DNA from: Metabacillus schmidteae
GTDB taxonomy: Bacteria > Bacillota > Bacilli > Bacillales > Bacillaceae
Length of the DNA stretch: 64,000 nt
Direction: 5' to 3'
NCBI RefSeq assembly: GCF_903166545.1
Contig: NZ_CAESCH010000001.1
Span: forward strand, 2,236,001-2,300,000
In this document: piece after piece, positions 1 through 9,804 of the stretch
How positions within the stretch are numbered: the first letter of the stretch is position 1
Layout of the letters: each line of letters starts with the position of its first letter
The notes under the pieces: generated by a model
The model's database searches: none
Seen by the model: only the letters and a program-made list of their open reading frames with translations
What the model was told of the DNA's origin: nothing
Translations under genes and position numbers: made by a program

Positions 1-1
1 A

Positions 2-1141
2 TTTGCGGGACAAGATATACAGCTTCAGAAGTTTTTAATTGAACAATCTAACCTTAATCATGACAAAAAGATGCATGAATATCAAAAGCTTCAGCAAATG
101 GTGGATCTCTGTCATACAGAAAAGTGTATCCAGTCCTATATTGTCGAATATTTCGGAGAAAAAATTCCTGAAGTGGATTGTGGGAAATGCATGAATTGTC
201 GTGATACACGTACTAAGATTGAAGTGACTCAGGATGCCCTTATGGTTTTTTCTTGTGTAAAAAGGATGAACGAGAAATTTGGAAAAACTTTAGTTGCCCA
301 AGTTTTAAAAGGGTCGAATAATAAAAGAATTGCTCAATTTAATTTTCAAAAACTTTCCACTTATGGACTAATGAAAAATAAAACAGAAAAGCAAATTGTT
401 GATTTTATTGATTTTTTAATTGCTGAAGGTTATTTGTCATTAACAAATGCTCAATATCCTATATTACAGCTTACGAATAAAGCAATGGAGATATTGGTGG
501 AGAAAAAACAAGTGTTCAAAAAAGAGCAAATGACTGTTCAGGCTATCCAAGTAAATGATGAATTATTTGATAAGTTAAAAATGATAAGGAGAGAGCTTGC
601 ATCAGAATTAGGTGTACCACCATATATTATTTTTTCGGACAGTAGCTTAAAAGATATGAGTACTAAATGCCCAACAAATGATCATGAATTTTTAGAAGTC
701 AAAGGTGTTGCACAGACAAAATTAGAACGCTATGGGGAAACATTTATTTCTGCTATATGTGATTATGTAAAGGTGGAAAGGTCTCAAACTAATAATAAAG
801 TTACTAGCAAAACAATAAGTGAAAATCCTGATAAAACCCCAAGTCATCTTCAAACATTTCAATTGTTTAATGACAACTTCACGATTAAACAAATTGTCAA
901 ACAGCGAGGTATAACAGAAATCACAGTTCAAAATCATATCATTCGTGCTATTGAAGAGGGGCTATCAATTAATTGGTCAAGGATTATTACAAGTGAGCAA
1001 GAAAGAGTAATAACAGATAAAATTCAAGAAATCGGGGGAGATCTATTAAAGCCATTAAAGGAAAATTTACCGAATGAAATCGATTATTTTCAAATTAAAG
1101 CTGTGATTTGTAAACTTCGAATGGAAGAGATCATAAATTAA
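2..1141 (+). CDS. recQ: RecQ-family ATP-dependent DNA helicase, C-terminal part (5' end outside window)
   Basis: The reading frame is open from base 2, so this is the 3' part of a longer gene; 379 residues are visible and the helicase motor lies outside. Near the start of the fragment sits the RecQ zinc-binding module, with cysteines around the YFGE motif and the run CGKCMNC. It is followed by a winged-helix RQC region, an HRDC domain (around LFDKLKMIRRELASELGVPP) and a C-terminal helix-turn-helix (ITEITVQNHIIRAI) of the type found at the end of many Firmicute RecQ proteins. Expected role: 3'-5' unwinding in recombination and fork repair. The gene ends in a strong terminator shared with the convergent gene. 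The family call is secure; which RecQ paralogue it is cannot be told. Confidence 0.9.
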   Translation, partial: FAGQDIQLQKFLIEQSNLNHDKKMHEYQKLQQMVDLCHTEKCIQSYIVEYFGEKIPEVDCGKCMNCRDTRTKIEVTQDALMVFSCVKRMNEKFGKTLVAQVLKGSNNKRIAQFNFQKLSTYGLMKNKTEKQIVDFIDFLIAEGYLSLTNAQYPILQLTNKAMEILVEKKQVFKKEQMTVQAIQVNDELFDKLKMIRRELASELGVPPYIIFSDSSLKDMSTKCPTNDHEFLEVKGVAQTKLERYGETFISAICDYVKVERSQTNNKVTSKTISENPDKTPSHLQTFQLFNDNFTIKQIVKQRGITEITVQNHIIRAIEEGLSINWSRIITSEQERVITDKIQEIGGDLLKPLKENLPNEIDYFQIKAVICKLRMEEIIN

Positions 1142-1145
1142 TAAC

Positions 1146-1196
1146 TACGCACATCTAGTTCACTGTATGGAAAACAATAGATGTGCGTATTTTTTA
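1146..1196. terminator. Bidirectional Rho-independent terminator between recQ and the AbrB-family gene
   Basis: A perfect 12-bp inverted repeat, TACGCACATCTA at 1146-1157 and its complement at 1178-1189, is followed by a T run on the plus strand. It closes recQ and probably also the convergent gene that ends at 1194. Confidence 0.85.
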
Positions 1197-2252
1197 TGCA
1201 CTAAGATGGTTGCTTTGAACCTTTTTCATACTGTATTTCAATATGCTTGGTACAAAGCTGATAATAAATATTAATCGAATGAATTGAAGGGAGCTAACTA
1301 TTGCTGGATCAGCACCGATAGTCGAAGCAGTTAATACCATTTCAACAAGACCGCCCGGTGCGAATGAAAGCATCGCAGTTCCTAAATTTAAGTCGGTAAT
1401 AAGAGAAAATATATAACCAAAACCAAAACTAACACCAATCAGTAATAATGTTGTTAAAAAATATAGTCCACAATATTTTCCTCCGTTTTTAAGATCCTGA
1501 AATGTTATCATGAGACCAAATCCAACACCGATAGAGACTTGAGCAAATATGAAAAATGATTCATGAAATGCAGGTAAGTTCAATCCAAGAATGTTTAATA
1601 AAGCGGTTGTGAGTAGTGGACCAATGACAAATGAAGCAGGTAATACTCTTCTAAGGCTCCACCCAACAAAACCGGCAATTATATACCAGCCATATGTAAA
1701 GATACTGGGGTTTTCACTTATTGTAACAATATTCTGTACAGTATGATTTGGTTCAAACATATGTTGTATTGTAAAAGGAACTAAAAAAACGACAGTTAAA
1801 AGTCTTACAGTTTGAAAAATGGTTACAAGAGAGGAGTTTGCTTTAACTGACTCACTTGCTGCAACCATTTCAGTTAGTCCACCAGGTATGGATGCAAAAA
1901 TACTTGTATTTCGATCGATATTGACTAGCTTACTAATCAGAACACCGTTTATTACGCTAATGATAATCAATAAGATAGTAGTAACTAAAAATGGTAGTAA
2001 ATAAGGTCCCACTAGTAGAAAAGTTTCTTTTGTAAAGGAAAGCCCAAATGAAATTCCTAAGATAATAAATGATCCATTTTTTAATATACTTGGCTGAGAG
2101 AATTGACTATAGTTCTTAAAACTTGAGCGCCATAAAATTAAGAATGTCATGGGGCCTAATATCCAAGCAAGTGGAATATGACAAATATAAAAAATATAGC
2201 CACCTAAAAATCCAATAATATATGGAAAAATGATAGTAGGTATTTTATTCAA
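1194..2252 (-). CDS. AbrB-family integral membrane protein
   Basis: The 352-residue protein is almost wholly hydrophobic, with about ten predicted membrane spans. It is built from two similar halves: each starts with a hydrophobic stretch ending in a GPM/GPL turn and each carries a PGGL-x-EMV motif (SIPGGLTEMV and FAPGGLVEMV). This internal duplication is typical of the Pfam AbrB family, once labelled putative ammonia monooxygenase and unrelated to the AbrB transition-state regulator. Substrate and function are unknown; a transporter is a reasonable inference. It is a lone gene transcribed towards recQ. ATG start at 2252 is preceded by a GGGGGA-type ribosome site. Confidence 0.8.
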   Translation of the reverse strand: MNKIPTIIFPYIIGFLGGYIFYICHIPLAWILGPMTFLILWRSSFKNYSQFSQPSILKNGSFIILGISFGLSFTKETFLLVGPYLLPFLVTTILLIIISVINGVLISKLVNIDRNTSIFASIPGGLTEMVAASESVKANSSLVTIFQTVRLLTVVFLVPFTIQHMFEPNHTVQNIVTISENPSIFTYGWYIIAGFVGWSLRRVLPASFVIGPLLTTALLNILGLNLPAFHESFFIFAQVSIGVGFGLMITFQDLKNGGKYCGLYFLTTLLLIGVSFGFGYIFSLITDLNLGTAMLSFAPGGLVEMVLTASTIGADPAIVSSLQFIRLIFIISFVPSILKYSMKKVQSNHLSA

Positions 2253-2493
2253 GATTTATTCCCCCGATGTATATATAACAAAAAACCAAATTCTTAACTA
2301 AGTAAAAATTTGAATTATGTCATATTTTATTCTAATTATTTTATCATAATTCCTGAATCTTTCATTCTGTAGTTTTTCTGTAAATTAAGTTTGATTTATG
2401 ATACGATTTTGATAGGGATTTGAAATAATGCTCAACAAATTTATGTCTTCTTTTTACTATTTGGGAGTATGGTTATATTATTGGAGATAATCT

Positions 2494-2537
2494 AGAAAAC
2501 TAAGGCTATTACTACTCTAGATTTGGCCTAGTTTTCT
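2494..2537 (+). promoter_or_regulatory. Stem-loop in the ktrC 5' untranslated region
   Basis: AGAAAACTAAGGC (2494-2506) pairs with GCCTAGTTTTCT (2526-2537) with one bulged A. The stem ends 14 nt before the ktrC Shine-Dalgarno. It has no U tract, so it is not an obvious terminator. It may modulate mRNA stability or translation; the role is inferred. Confidence 0.4.
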
Positions 2538-2563
2538 TATTGTTGATAAGTGGAGGAATACTT

Positions 2564-3223
2564 ATGGGAAAAGAATTTGCAGTAATTGGACTTGGACGAT
2601 TTGGAGGTAGTATTTGCCGAGCATTAAGTGAAGAAGGTATGGAAGTTATGGCGATTGACACAGATGAAGATAAAGTTAATGAATTTGCTAATATTGCTTC
2701 ACATGCTGTTGTCGGAGATACAACTGATGAAACGGTATTAAAAAGTATAGGTATACGTAACTTTGATCATGTCATTGTTGCGATAGGTGATAACATACAA
2801 GCAAGTATTTTAACAACGCTAATTTTAAAAGAACTTGGTGTAAAGCATATCACAGTAAAAGCTCAAAATGATTATCATGAAAAAGTCCTCTCGAAAATTG
2901 GAGCAGATCGAATTGTCCATCCTGAACGAGATATGGGAAGAAGAATTGCGCATAATATTATTTCAAACAATGTATTAGATTATTTAGAGCTTTCTGATGA
3001 GCACAGTATCGTAGAAATTGTTGCAAATGAAAAACTCAACGGTCATTCAATCATTGATCTGGATATTCGTGCGAAATATGGAATTAATATAGTTGCGATG
3101 AAAAGAGATAAAGATATTATCGTTTCACCACAAGCAAATGAAATTATTAGAAAAAATGATATCCTCATTGTCATTGGAGCAGATACTGATATAAACCGTT
3201 TTGAAAAACGATTACTTGGCTAA
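2564..3223 (+). CDS. ktrC: KtrC-type potassium uptake gating protein (RCK domain)
   Basis: This 219-residue cytoplasmic RCK (TrkA-N/TrkA-C) protein has a Rossmann nucleotide site GLGRFGG at residues 9-15 and a C-terminal RCK_C lobe from about residue 135. In B. subtilis KtrC forms an octameric ring that gates the membrane subunit KtrD for low-affinity K+ uptake; the RCK_C lobe of such proteins binds c-di-AMP. The ATG at 2564 is chosen because GGAGG lies at 2552-2556; an upstream in-frame codon at 2540 lacks a ribosome site. No ktrD-like gene is in the window, as in B. subtilis where the two are unlinked. Length matches KtrC (about 221 residues). KtrA is the alternative, but the rnjA neighbourhood favours KtrC. 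Confidence 0.9.
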   Translation: MGKEFAVIGLGRFGGSICRALSEEGMEVMAIDTDEDKVNEFANIASHAVVGDTTDETVLKSIGIRNFDHVIVAIGDNIQASILTTLILKELGVKHITVKAQNDYHEKVLSKIGADRIVHPERDMGRRIAHNIISNNVLDYLELSDEHSIVEIVANEKLNGHSIIDLDIRAKYGINIVAMKRDKDIIVSPQANEIIRKNDILIVIGADTDINRFEKRLLG

Positions 3224-3234
3224 AAATAGAAGAA

Positions 3235-3259
3235 GCCGTCACTTGAGTGACGGCTTTTT
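3235..3259. terminator. Bidirectional terminator between ktrC and rnjA
   Basis: GCCGTCAC and GTGACGGC around a TTGA loop are flanked by an A-rich run on the left and a T run on the right. It can serve both convergent genes. Confidence 0.85.
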
Positions 3260-3271
3260 CTATTTAGAGAA

Positions 3272-4939
3272 TTAAACTTCCATTATAATTGGAAGGATCA
3301 TAGGACGACGTTTGGTTTTTTCGTATAAGAATGGTGAAAGGGTATCGGTAATTTCATTTTTAATTTCAGACCATTGACTAGTACGACGTTCCATAATTTT
3401 GTTCAAGTGTTTCGTAATAAGAGTTTGAGCATCGTTGATTAAATCGCCTGATTCACGCATATACACAAATCCTCTTGAAATAATGTCTGGTCCTGCAGCA
3501 ATTTTGAAATCTTTCATGTTAATGCTTACAACAACAATAACGAGACCTTCCTCAGAAAGGATACGTCGATCACGAAGCACGATATTTCCGATATCTCCAA
3601 TGCCGCTTCCGTCAATATATACGTTTCCTGAAGGTATTTTACCGGCAACTCCAACTTCTCGATCACCTATCGCTAAAACCTCTCCATTGTCCATGATGAA
3701 GCAATTTTCCTCTTCAACACCACAATCTACAGCATGCCTCGCGTGCATTTTCTGCATACGGTATTCACCGTGAATTGGCATGAAATATTTTGGTTTCATT
3801 AAGCGAAGCATTAGCTTTTGTTCTTCCTGTCCACCATGTCCAGATGTATGAATGTCGTTAAGTGGCCCATGGATAACCTCTGCACCCGCTTTAAAAAGCT
3901 GATTAATTGTTTTGCTGACACTTAATGTGTTTCCTGGGATTGGAGAAGAAGAAAATACAACATTATCTCCAGGTATAATTTGAATTTGTCTATGAGTGCC
4001 GTTTGCTATACGTGATAATGCTGCCATTGGTTCACCCTGGCTACCTGTACATAAGATTGTTACTCTGTGAGCAGGCATTCGGTTAATTTCATGTGCATCC
4101 ACAAATGTATCTTTCGGACAACTAATATAACCTAAATCTTGTCCGATTTGGATAGCTGCCTCCATGCTGCGTCCAAACACTGCAATTTTACGACCATGTG
4201 AAACTGCTGCTTCTACCACTTGTTGTAGACGGTGAATATTGGACGCAAATGTTGCAAAGATAATTCGACCGTCTACTTTACGGAATATTTCATGAATACT
4301 GTCGCCAACCCGTCTTTCTGACATAGTGAAGTTTGGAATTTCACTATTTGTACTATCGGATAGTAAACACAAGACACCGTCTCGGCCAATCTCTGCCATT
4401 TTTGTTAAATTTGCTGGCTCCCCTACAGGAGTAAAATCAAATTTGAAATCACCCGTATGTACGATATTACCTGGAGGTGTTTTGACAACAATTCCATATG
4501 AATCAGGAATACTATGTGTTGTTCTAAAAAACGTAACAGATGTTTTTCTAAACTTTATAATATCGTCTTCTTGTATTTCAATTAATTTTGATTGACGTAA
4601 AAGTCCATGTTCTTCTAATTTGTTTCGAAGTAAACCTAAAGCTAATTTCCCGCCATATATAGGAATATTAACTTGACGGAGTAAATACGGAATACCCCCG
4701 ATATGGTCTTCATGTCCGTGCGTTATAAATAGTCCCTTTATTTTGTCTTCATTTTTTACTAAGTACGAATAATCAGGAATGACATAGTCAATTCCAAGGA
4801 GTTCATCCTCCGGGAACTTTATTCCGGCGTCGATAAGGATAATTTCATCTTGAAATTGAACACCGTACGTGTTTTTACCGATTTCACCAAGTCCACCTAA
4901 TGCAAACACAGCAACTTGGTCATTTTTGACAAATTTCAT
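3272..4939 (-). CDS. rnjA: Ribonuclease J1
   Basis: The protein has 555 residues, the same length as B. subtilis RNase J1 as I recall it. It is a metallo-beta-lactamase / beta-CASP nuclease with 5'-3' exonuclease and endonuclease activity in mRNA decay and rRNA maturation. The zinc motif HGHEDHIGG is at residues 74-82, and further metal ligands lie in the beta-CASP region (e.g. the HGEYRM segment). The C-terminal domain is intact, ending MILPIIMEV. It lies 5 nt behind rpoY and is almost certainly co-transcribed with it from the promoter at 5201-5229. Gene order ktrC-rnjA-rpoY-def is that of B. subtilis. Confidence 0.97.
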   Translation of the reverse strand: MKFVKNDQVAVFALGGLGEIGKNTYGVQFQDEIILIDAGIKFPEDELLGIDYVIPDYSYLVKNEDKIKGLFITHGHEDHIGGIPYLLRQVNIPIYGGKLALGLLRNKLEEHGLLRQSKLIEIQEDDIIKFRKTSVTFFRTTHSIPDSYGIVVKTPPGNIVHTGDFKFDFTPVGEPANLTKMAEIGRDGVLCLLSDSTNSEIPNFTMSERRVGDSIHEIFRKVDGRIIFATFASNIHRLQQVVEAAVSHGRKIAVFGRSMEAAIQIGQDLGYISCPKDTFVDAHEINRMPAHRVTILCTGSQGEPMAALSRIANGTHRQIQIIPGDNVVFSSSPIPGNTLSVSKTINQLFKAGAEVIHGPLNDIHTSGHGGQEEQKLMLRLMKPKYFMPIHGEYRMQKMHARHAVDCGVEEENCFIMDNGEVLAIGDREVGVAGKIPSGNVYIDGSGIGDIGNIVLRDRRILSEEGLVIVVVSINMKDFKIAAGPDIISRGFVYMRESGDLINDAQTLITKHLNKIMERRTSQWSEIKNEITDTLSPFLYEKTKRRPMILPIIMEV

Positions 4940-4944
4940 AACAA

Positions 4945-5154
4945 TCAGATCTCCAATACTTTATAGTTTTCACTTTGCTTTTCATATTCTAAATATGCCC
5001 CATCAACAGGAGTGATAAATTCGATGTTATAACCACGCTCTTTTAATTTAGATCGAACATCCTCTTCAGATGTTGCTTCAATATATAGAGTGTTTGTTCT
5101 TTCTCGAACAGGCACCTCAGAAATTTTATCTTGATAATACACTTTAAAAATCAT
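4945..5154 (-). CDS. rpoY: RNA polymerase epsilon subunit
   Basis: This 69-residue protein matches the YkzG/RpoY family ([20 protein letters not shown] start), the small Firmicute RNA polymerase subunit epsilon that binds the beta' jaw area. Its length is identical to the B. subtilis protein as I recall it. A GGAGAG ribosome site precedes the ATG. It is the first gene of the rpoY-rnjA operon, so transcription and RNA decay components are made together. Confidence 0.93.
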   Translation of the reverse strand: MIFKVYYQDKISEVPVRERTNTLYIEATSEEDVRSKLKERGYNIEFITPVDGAYLEYEKQSENYKVLEI

Positions 5155-5200
5155 TTACCAAATCTCTCCTTAACTTCCGAATGTTAGACTAACTTTTTCT

Positions 5201-5229
5201 ATTATATTCGATATTCGTATACAAGCCAA
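5201..5229 (-). promoter_or_regulatory. Sigma-A promoter of rpoY-rnjA
   Basis: On the minus strand TTGGCT (5229-5224) and a perfect TATAAT (5206-5201) are separated by 17 bp, about 45 bp upstream of the rpoY start codon. Confidence 0.7.
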
Positions 5230-5285
5230 GTAAATCGGGAAAAGTGTCAGCAGTTCTTTATTTTATTTATTGTTAAGTGAATGAT

Positions 5286-5357
5286 TTATGCGATTGTTTT
5301 TCTTCTAAGTAAATGGTTCCATTGATTACGGAGTGACTTCTTTAATTTTTTTAACAT
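5286..5357 (-). CDS. Candidate 23-residue cationic peptide ORF
   Basis: In the 437-bp gap between def and rpoY, the minus strand carries GGAGG followed 8 nt later by ATG and 23 codons ending in TAA. The peptide begins MLKKLKKSLRNQWNH and ends RRKTIA; nearly half the residues are Lys, Arg, Asn, Gln or His, with regularly spaced leucines, so an amphipathic helix is plausible. I do not recognise it. No promoter of its own is evident. The evidence is only the ribosome site, the start and the composition; chance is a real alternative for so short an ORF. Confidence 0.4.
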   Translation of the reverse strand: MLKKLKKSLRNQWNHLLRRKTIA

Positions 5358-5556
5358 AATAAAAACCTCCTTTATAGATTTTGTTAGAGATGCCGTTCAA
5401 TATTTTTTTCAATTTTAGTATATGGAGAAGATTCATTTCTTTTACATCCTGATAAGTGGGAATTATTGAGAATTAATTGTTTCTTTTTATTACAGTAGGA
5501 GAAAAACTGAAGGAAAAACTTCTGTAGATCGCTCGTTCACTCTTAGTAAAGAAATG
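5358..5556. other. Remainder of the rpoY-def intergenic region
   Basis: AT-rich sequence with no convincing ORF or RNA. Apart from the small ORF, the rpoY promoter and the def terminator, I see nothing in the gap. Confidence 0.5.
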
Positions 5557-5593
5557 AAAAAAAGCAGGGGACTTATAATCCCATGCTTTTTTT
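5557..5593 (-). terminator. Terminator of def
   Basis: An AAAGCA-GGG / CCC-TGCTTT hairpin is bounded by A and T runs immediately after the def stop codon on the minus strand. Confidence 0.75.
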
Positions 5594-6146
5594 ACCTTTC
5601 AATTGGTATTGCATTTTCAGGTTCTTGAAAGGGGTTATCTGTATTAATATGATCATAAAACATAACACCATTTAAGTGATCAATCTCATGTTGAAAAACG
5701 ATGGCAAGAAGTCCCTTTAGACGGATATCTATTTGTTCACCTTCAAGGGTAGTGGCTTTGACCCGAATACGAGCATAACGAGGAACAATTCCAGGAACAG
5801 CTCGATCAACTGATAAACAGCCTTCACCAGAAGTTAAAAAACTTTTTTCAACAGAGTGACTAACAATTTTGGGGTTAAAAAGGGCATAGCTGTGTTGATT
5901 TCCCTTTTCGTCCAATGTATGAATGGCAATCATTCGTTTTGACACGTTAATTTGTGGAGCTGCAAGACCAATCCCTGGTCTTAATCCATATTTTTCAGAT
6001 ATTTCAGGATCTTGACTATTTTTCACATATTCAAGCATCTGAGCTAATGTCTGCTGTTCTTCGTCAGATGCAGGTAAAATAACCTCCTTTGCTACTTCTT
6101 TTAACGTTGGGTGTCCTTCTCTAATAATATCTTCCATAGTAATCAT
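5592..6146 (-). CDS. def: Peptide deformylase
   Basis: This is a 184-residue metalloenzyme that removes the formyl group from nascent N-terminal methionine. All three signature motifs are present: GIGLAAPQ (58-65), EGCLS (108-112, metal ligand Cys110) and QHEIDH (152-157, ligands His153 and His157, catalytic Glu154). Length and sequence resemble B. subtilis DefB (YkrB), a type 2 deformylase with the usual insertions. ATG start with AAGGAG upstream. It is a single gene with its own promoter and terminator. Confidence 0.96.
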   Translation of the reverse strand: MITMEDIIREGHPTLKEVAKEVILPASDEEQQTLAQMLEYVKNSQDPEISEKYGLRPGIGLAAPQINVSKRMIAIHTLDEKGNQHSYALFNPKIVSHSVEKSFLTSGEGCLSVDRAVPGIVPRYARIRVKATTLEGEQIDIRLKGLLAIVFQHEIDHLNGVMFYDHINTDNPFQEPENAIPIER

Positions 6147-6193
6147 GCTGTAACACTCCTTTTTAACACGGTGACGATTTTATTGTCTATATA

Positions 6194-6222
6194 ATTCTAT
6201 GTAGAAACATTCCATATCACAA
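6194..6222 (-). promoter_or_regulatory. Sigma-A promoter of def
   Basis: On the minus strand TTGTGA (6222-6217), a 17-bp spacer and TAGAAT (6199-6194) lie about 50 bp upstream of the def start. Confidence 0.55.
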
Positions 6223-6270
6223 TATATATTTAGATTATAAATGAACGAATAAAAAACGAAAAGAAAAACG

Positions 6271-6470
6271 TTAAGGATTAATATAATGAAGTTATCCTTA
6301 TATTACAGTGGGGATTTTTTTGAAAAAAGTGGTCTAACTATAAGACGAGCATTCATATATTTTTGATGAAAAATCAAAAATATTGTTAATCTCCAATTAA
6401 TATAAATAAGATATAAAAAAAGATTGTGAAAATATCCTTAACACATTATAGTAGAAACTGTCTTAAGGAT
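6271..6470. repeat. Four TTAAGGAT-type motifs upstream of ykyA
   Basis: TTAAGGAT occurs at 6271-6278 and 6463-6470, and its complement at 6294-6300 (ATCCTTA) and 6434-6441 (ATCCTTAA). They form two inverted pairs in the def-ykyA gap. The last copy lies 17 bp before the ykyA start. They could be operator half-sites; no regulator is recognised. Confidence 0.4.
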
Positions 6471-6487
6471 TAGGGGGAATTAGAAAG

Positions 6488-7141
6488 ATGTTGAAGAAAC
6501 AATCGGTTTTTATACTTTTAATATGTACAGTTTTACTAACAGGTTGCTTCGGTCCTTCACCGGAAGAAAATATCTATCAAATTTTAGAAGATGTTGCCTC
6601 GCAGGAAGACACTTTTAAACAACAGCAGAAGCCGCTTCTTGAGCTTGAAAAGAAGGAATCTGAGCTTTATAACAAAATCATGGATTTGGGAATGAGTGAA
6701 TTTGATCAAGTTGTTTCACTATCAAAAGAAGCGCTAACAGTTATAGAAGATAGAGAGAAAAAACTTCAAAAAGAGCATGAAAGTATTGTCGCATCAAAAG
6801 AAAAATTTGAGGAAATAACGACTGAAATTGAAAATATTACAGATGAACCGATACAAGAGGCTGCAAATCAGTTAAAAACGACAATGGAAGACCGTTATAA
6901 ATCCTATGAAACGCTATTTGAGAATTATGAAACTTCACTTTCATTAGATAAGGAATTATATACAATGTTACAAAAGAAAGATTTAACGATAGAAGAATTT
7001 GAAACTCATTTAACAAAAATAAATGCAGCATATAAAACAGTTATAGAGCAAAATGAAGAATTTAATAAATTAACAGAGCAATACAATAAACAAAAAATGG
7101 ATTTTTACAAAAAAGCAGAATTAAACGTTGAAACTAAGTAA
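6488..7141 (+). CDS. ykyA: YkyA-family cell-wall lipoprotein
   Basis: The 217-residue protein has a lipoprotein signal peptide with lipobox LLTGC (Cys19-20 region), then a highly charged, largely helical body with coiled-coil character (many Glu/Lys heptads). It fits the Pfam YkyA family (putative cell-wall binding lipoprotein) and sits directly upstream of pdhA as in B. subtilis. Function unknown. The start is supported by AGGGGGA at about 6473-6479. It has its own terminator, so it is probably monocistronic. Confidence 0.88.
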   Translation: MLKKQSVFILLICTVLLTGCFGPSPEENIYQILEDVASQEDTFKQQQKPLLELEKKESELYNKIMDLGMSEFDQVVSLSKEALTVIEDREKKLQKEHESIVASKEKFEEITTEIENITDEPIQEAANQLKTTMEDRYKSYETLFENYETSLSLDKELYTMLQKKDLTIEEFETHLTKINAAYKTVIEQNEEFNKLTEQYNKQKMDFYKKAELNVETK

Positions 7142-7150
7142 TGAATAGAA

Positions 7151-7190
7151 GAGAGTGGCCTAAACAAAAAGGTCATTCTCTTTTTTTTTT
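7151..7190 (+). terminator. Terminator of ykyA
   Basis: A 10-bp stem, GAGAGTGGCC against GGTCATTCTC with two G-U pairs, is followed by ten T. Confidence 0.85.
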
Positions 7191-7297
7191 CTAGATTTAC
7201 ATAAGTCGAATGTAAAATAGTAAGATAACTGTACTAACAACACTGTTACAGATGATCTATTTGTAATAATACAGTTTTAGGGATTCAAGTTTGTAAA

Positions 7298-7326
7298 TTG
7301 ATTTCAAATAAAAAAATCCATATACA
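7298..7326 (+). promoter_or_regulatory. Candidate sigma-A promoter of the pdh operon
   Basis: TTGATT (7298-7303), a 17-bp spacer and TATACA (7321-7326). It would give a leader of about 320 nt before pdhA. A second weaker candidate, TTGACG at 7333 with TGTAAA at 7355, lies just downstream. Confidence 0.5.
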
Positions 7327-7337
7327 AACTAATTGAC

Positions 7338-7434
7338 GGAGGTGAAATTATTAGTGTAAACTTGTAAATGAATTGTTAACGTGTATTAGTTTGATTAAAA
7401 TTTTAACTAATACAGCATGAACTTATTAAAGTTC
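7338..7434 (+). promoter_or_regulatory. Structured pdhA leader: isolated Shine-Dalgarno and two stem-loops
   Basis: A full GGAGGTGA (7338-7345) stands 8 nt before a GTG that is followed at once by TAA (7354-7359), so it opens no usable ORF. Next come a perfect 10-bp stem, TGTATTAGTT (7382-7391) with its complement at 7405-7414, and a second 6-bp hairpin, GAACTT/AAGTTC (7419-7434). There is no U tract. A regulatory leader is inferred only from structure. Confidence 0.35.
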
Positions 7435-7592
7435 GTGATCCATACATAGAGAACGTTTTATACATCTCGTGAGTGGTATGAAAGGTAAGAAGAGTTGAAT
7501 TCAAAAAAATTGTGTCATCCAAATGAATTTAGGGTAACCTATTGCTGTGAATATTGGAATTCTCTTACTAATATTAATATGTTCAATTTTGA

Positions 7593-8768
<1,176 letters not shown>

Positions 8769-8771
8769 GCC

Positions 8772-9749
8772 ATGGCACAAATGACAATGATTCAAGCCAT
8801 CACTGATGCACTACGCACCGAATTAAAAAACGATGAAAACGTCCTTGTTTATGGAGAAGACGTTGGTGTAAATGGTGGCGTATTCCGTGCGACGGAAGGA
8901 CTTCAAAAAGAATTTGGTGAAGATCGTGTATTCGATACTCCACTTGCTGAATCAGGTATCGGTGGTTTAACTGTTGGTTTCGGTTTAACTGGATTTCGCC
9001 CGGTAATGGAAATTCAATTCTTCGGTTTCGTATACGAAGTAATGGATTCCTTAAGCGGTCAATTAGCTCGTATGCGTTACCGTTCAGGTGGTCGATGGAC
9101 AGCTCCTGTTACAATCCGTTCTCCATTTGGTGGATTTGTACATACGCCAGAGCTTCATGCAGATAGCTTAGAGGGGCTAGTTGCTCAACAACCAGGATTA
9201 AAAGTAGTAATTCCTTCAACTCCTTATGACGCAAAAGGTTTATTAATTTCTGCTATTCGTGACAACGACCCGGTTGTTTTCTTAGAGCATATGAAATTAT
9301 ATCGTTCATTCCGTCAAGAAGTTCCAGAAGATGAATACACAATTGAAATTGGAAAAGCAGACGTAAAACGTGAAGGTACAGACCTTTCTATTATTACTTA
9401 CGGTGCAATGGTTCACGAATCATTAAAAGCAGCGGAAGAATTAGAAAAAGATGGCGTTTCAGTTGAGGTTGTTGACTTACGTACTATCAGCCCATTAGAT
9501 ATTGAGACAATCATCGCATCTGTTGAAAAAACAGGTCGTGCAATCGTTGTTCAAGAAGCACAGAAACAAGCTGGTATCGCGGCAAACGTTGTAGCTGAAA
9601 TTAATGAGCGTGCTATTTTAAGTTTAGAGGCTCCTGTATTACGAGTAACTGCACCTGATACTGTATATGCATTTACAGAAGCTGAAAATATATGGCTTCC
9701 AATTTATAAAGATATTCTTGAAACGGCTAAAAAAGTTATCAATTTTTAA
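8772..9749 (+). CDS. pdhB: Pyruvate dehydrogenase E1 component, beta subunit
   Basis: A 325-residue transketolase-like beta chain that pairs with PdhA to form the E1 heterotetramer. The N-terminal half holds the pyrimidine-binding domain ([18 protein letters not shown]) and the C-terminal half the transketolase C domain (DLRTISPLD). It starts 3 nt after pdhA, with AAGGAGTCGAAG just before the ATG. A 55-nt gap separates it from pdhC. Confidence 0.97.
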   Translation: MAQMTMIQAITDALRTELKNDENVLVYGEDVGVNGGVFRATEGLQKEFGEDRVFDTPLAESGIGGLTVGFGLTGFRPVMEIQFFGFVYEVMDSLSGQLARMRYRSGGRWTAPVTIRSPFGGFVHTPELHADSLEGLVAQQPGLKVVIPSTPYDAKGLLISAIRDNDPVVFLEHMKLYRSFRQEVPEDEYTIEIGKADVKREGTDLSIITYGAMVHESLKAAEELEKDGVSVEVVDLRTISPLDIETIIASVEKTGRAIVVQEAQKQAGIAANVVAEINERAILSLEAPVLRVTAPDTVYAFTEAENIWLPIYKDILETAKKVINF

Positions 9750-9804
9750 TATGGCCCAACAATTATAATTGACATAAATACAATTACTTAGGAGGTAGAA
9801 TGAT

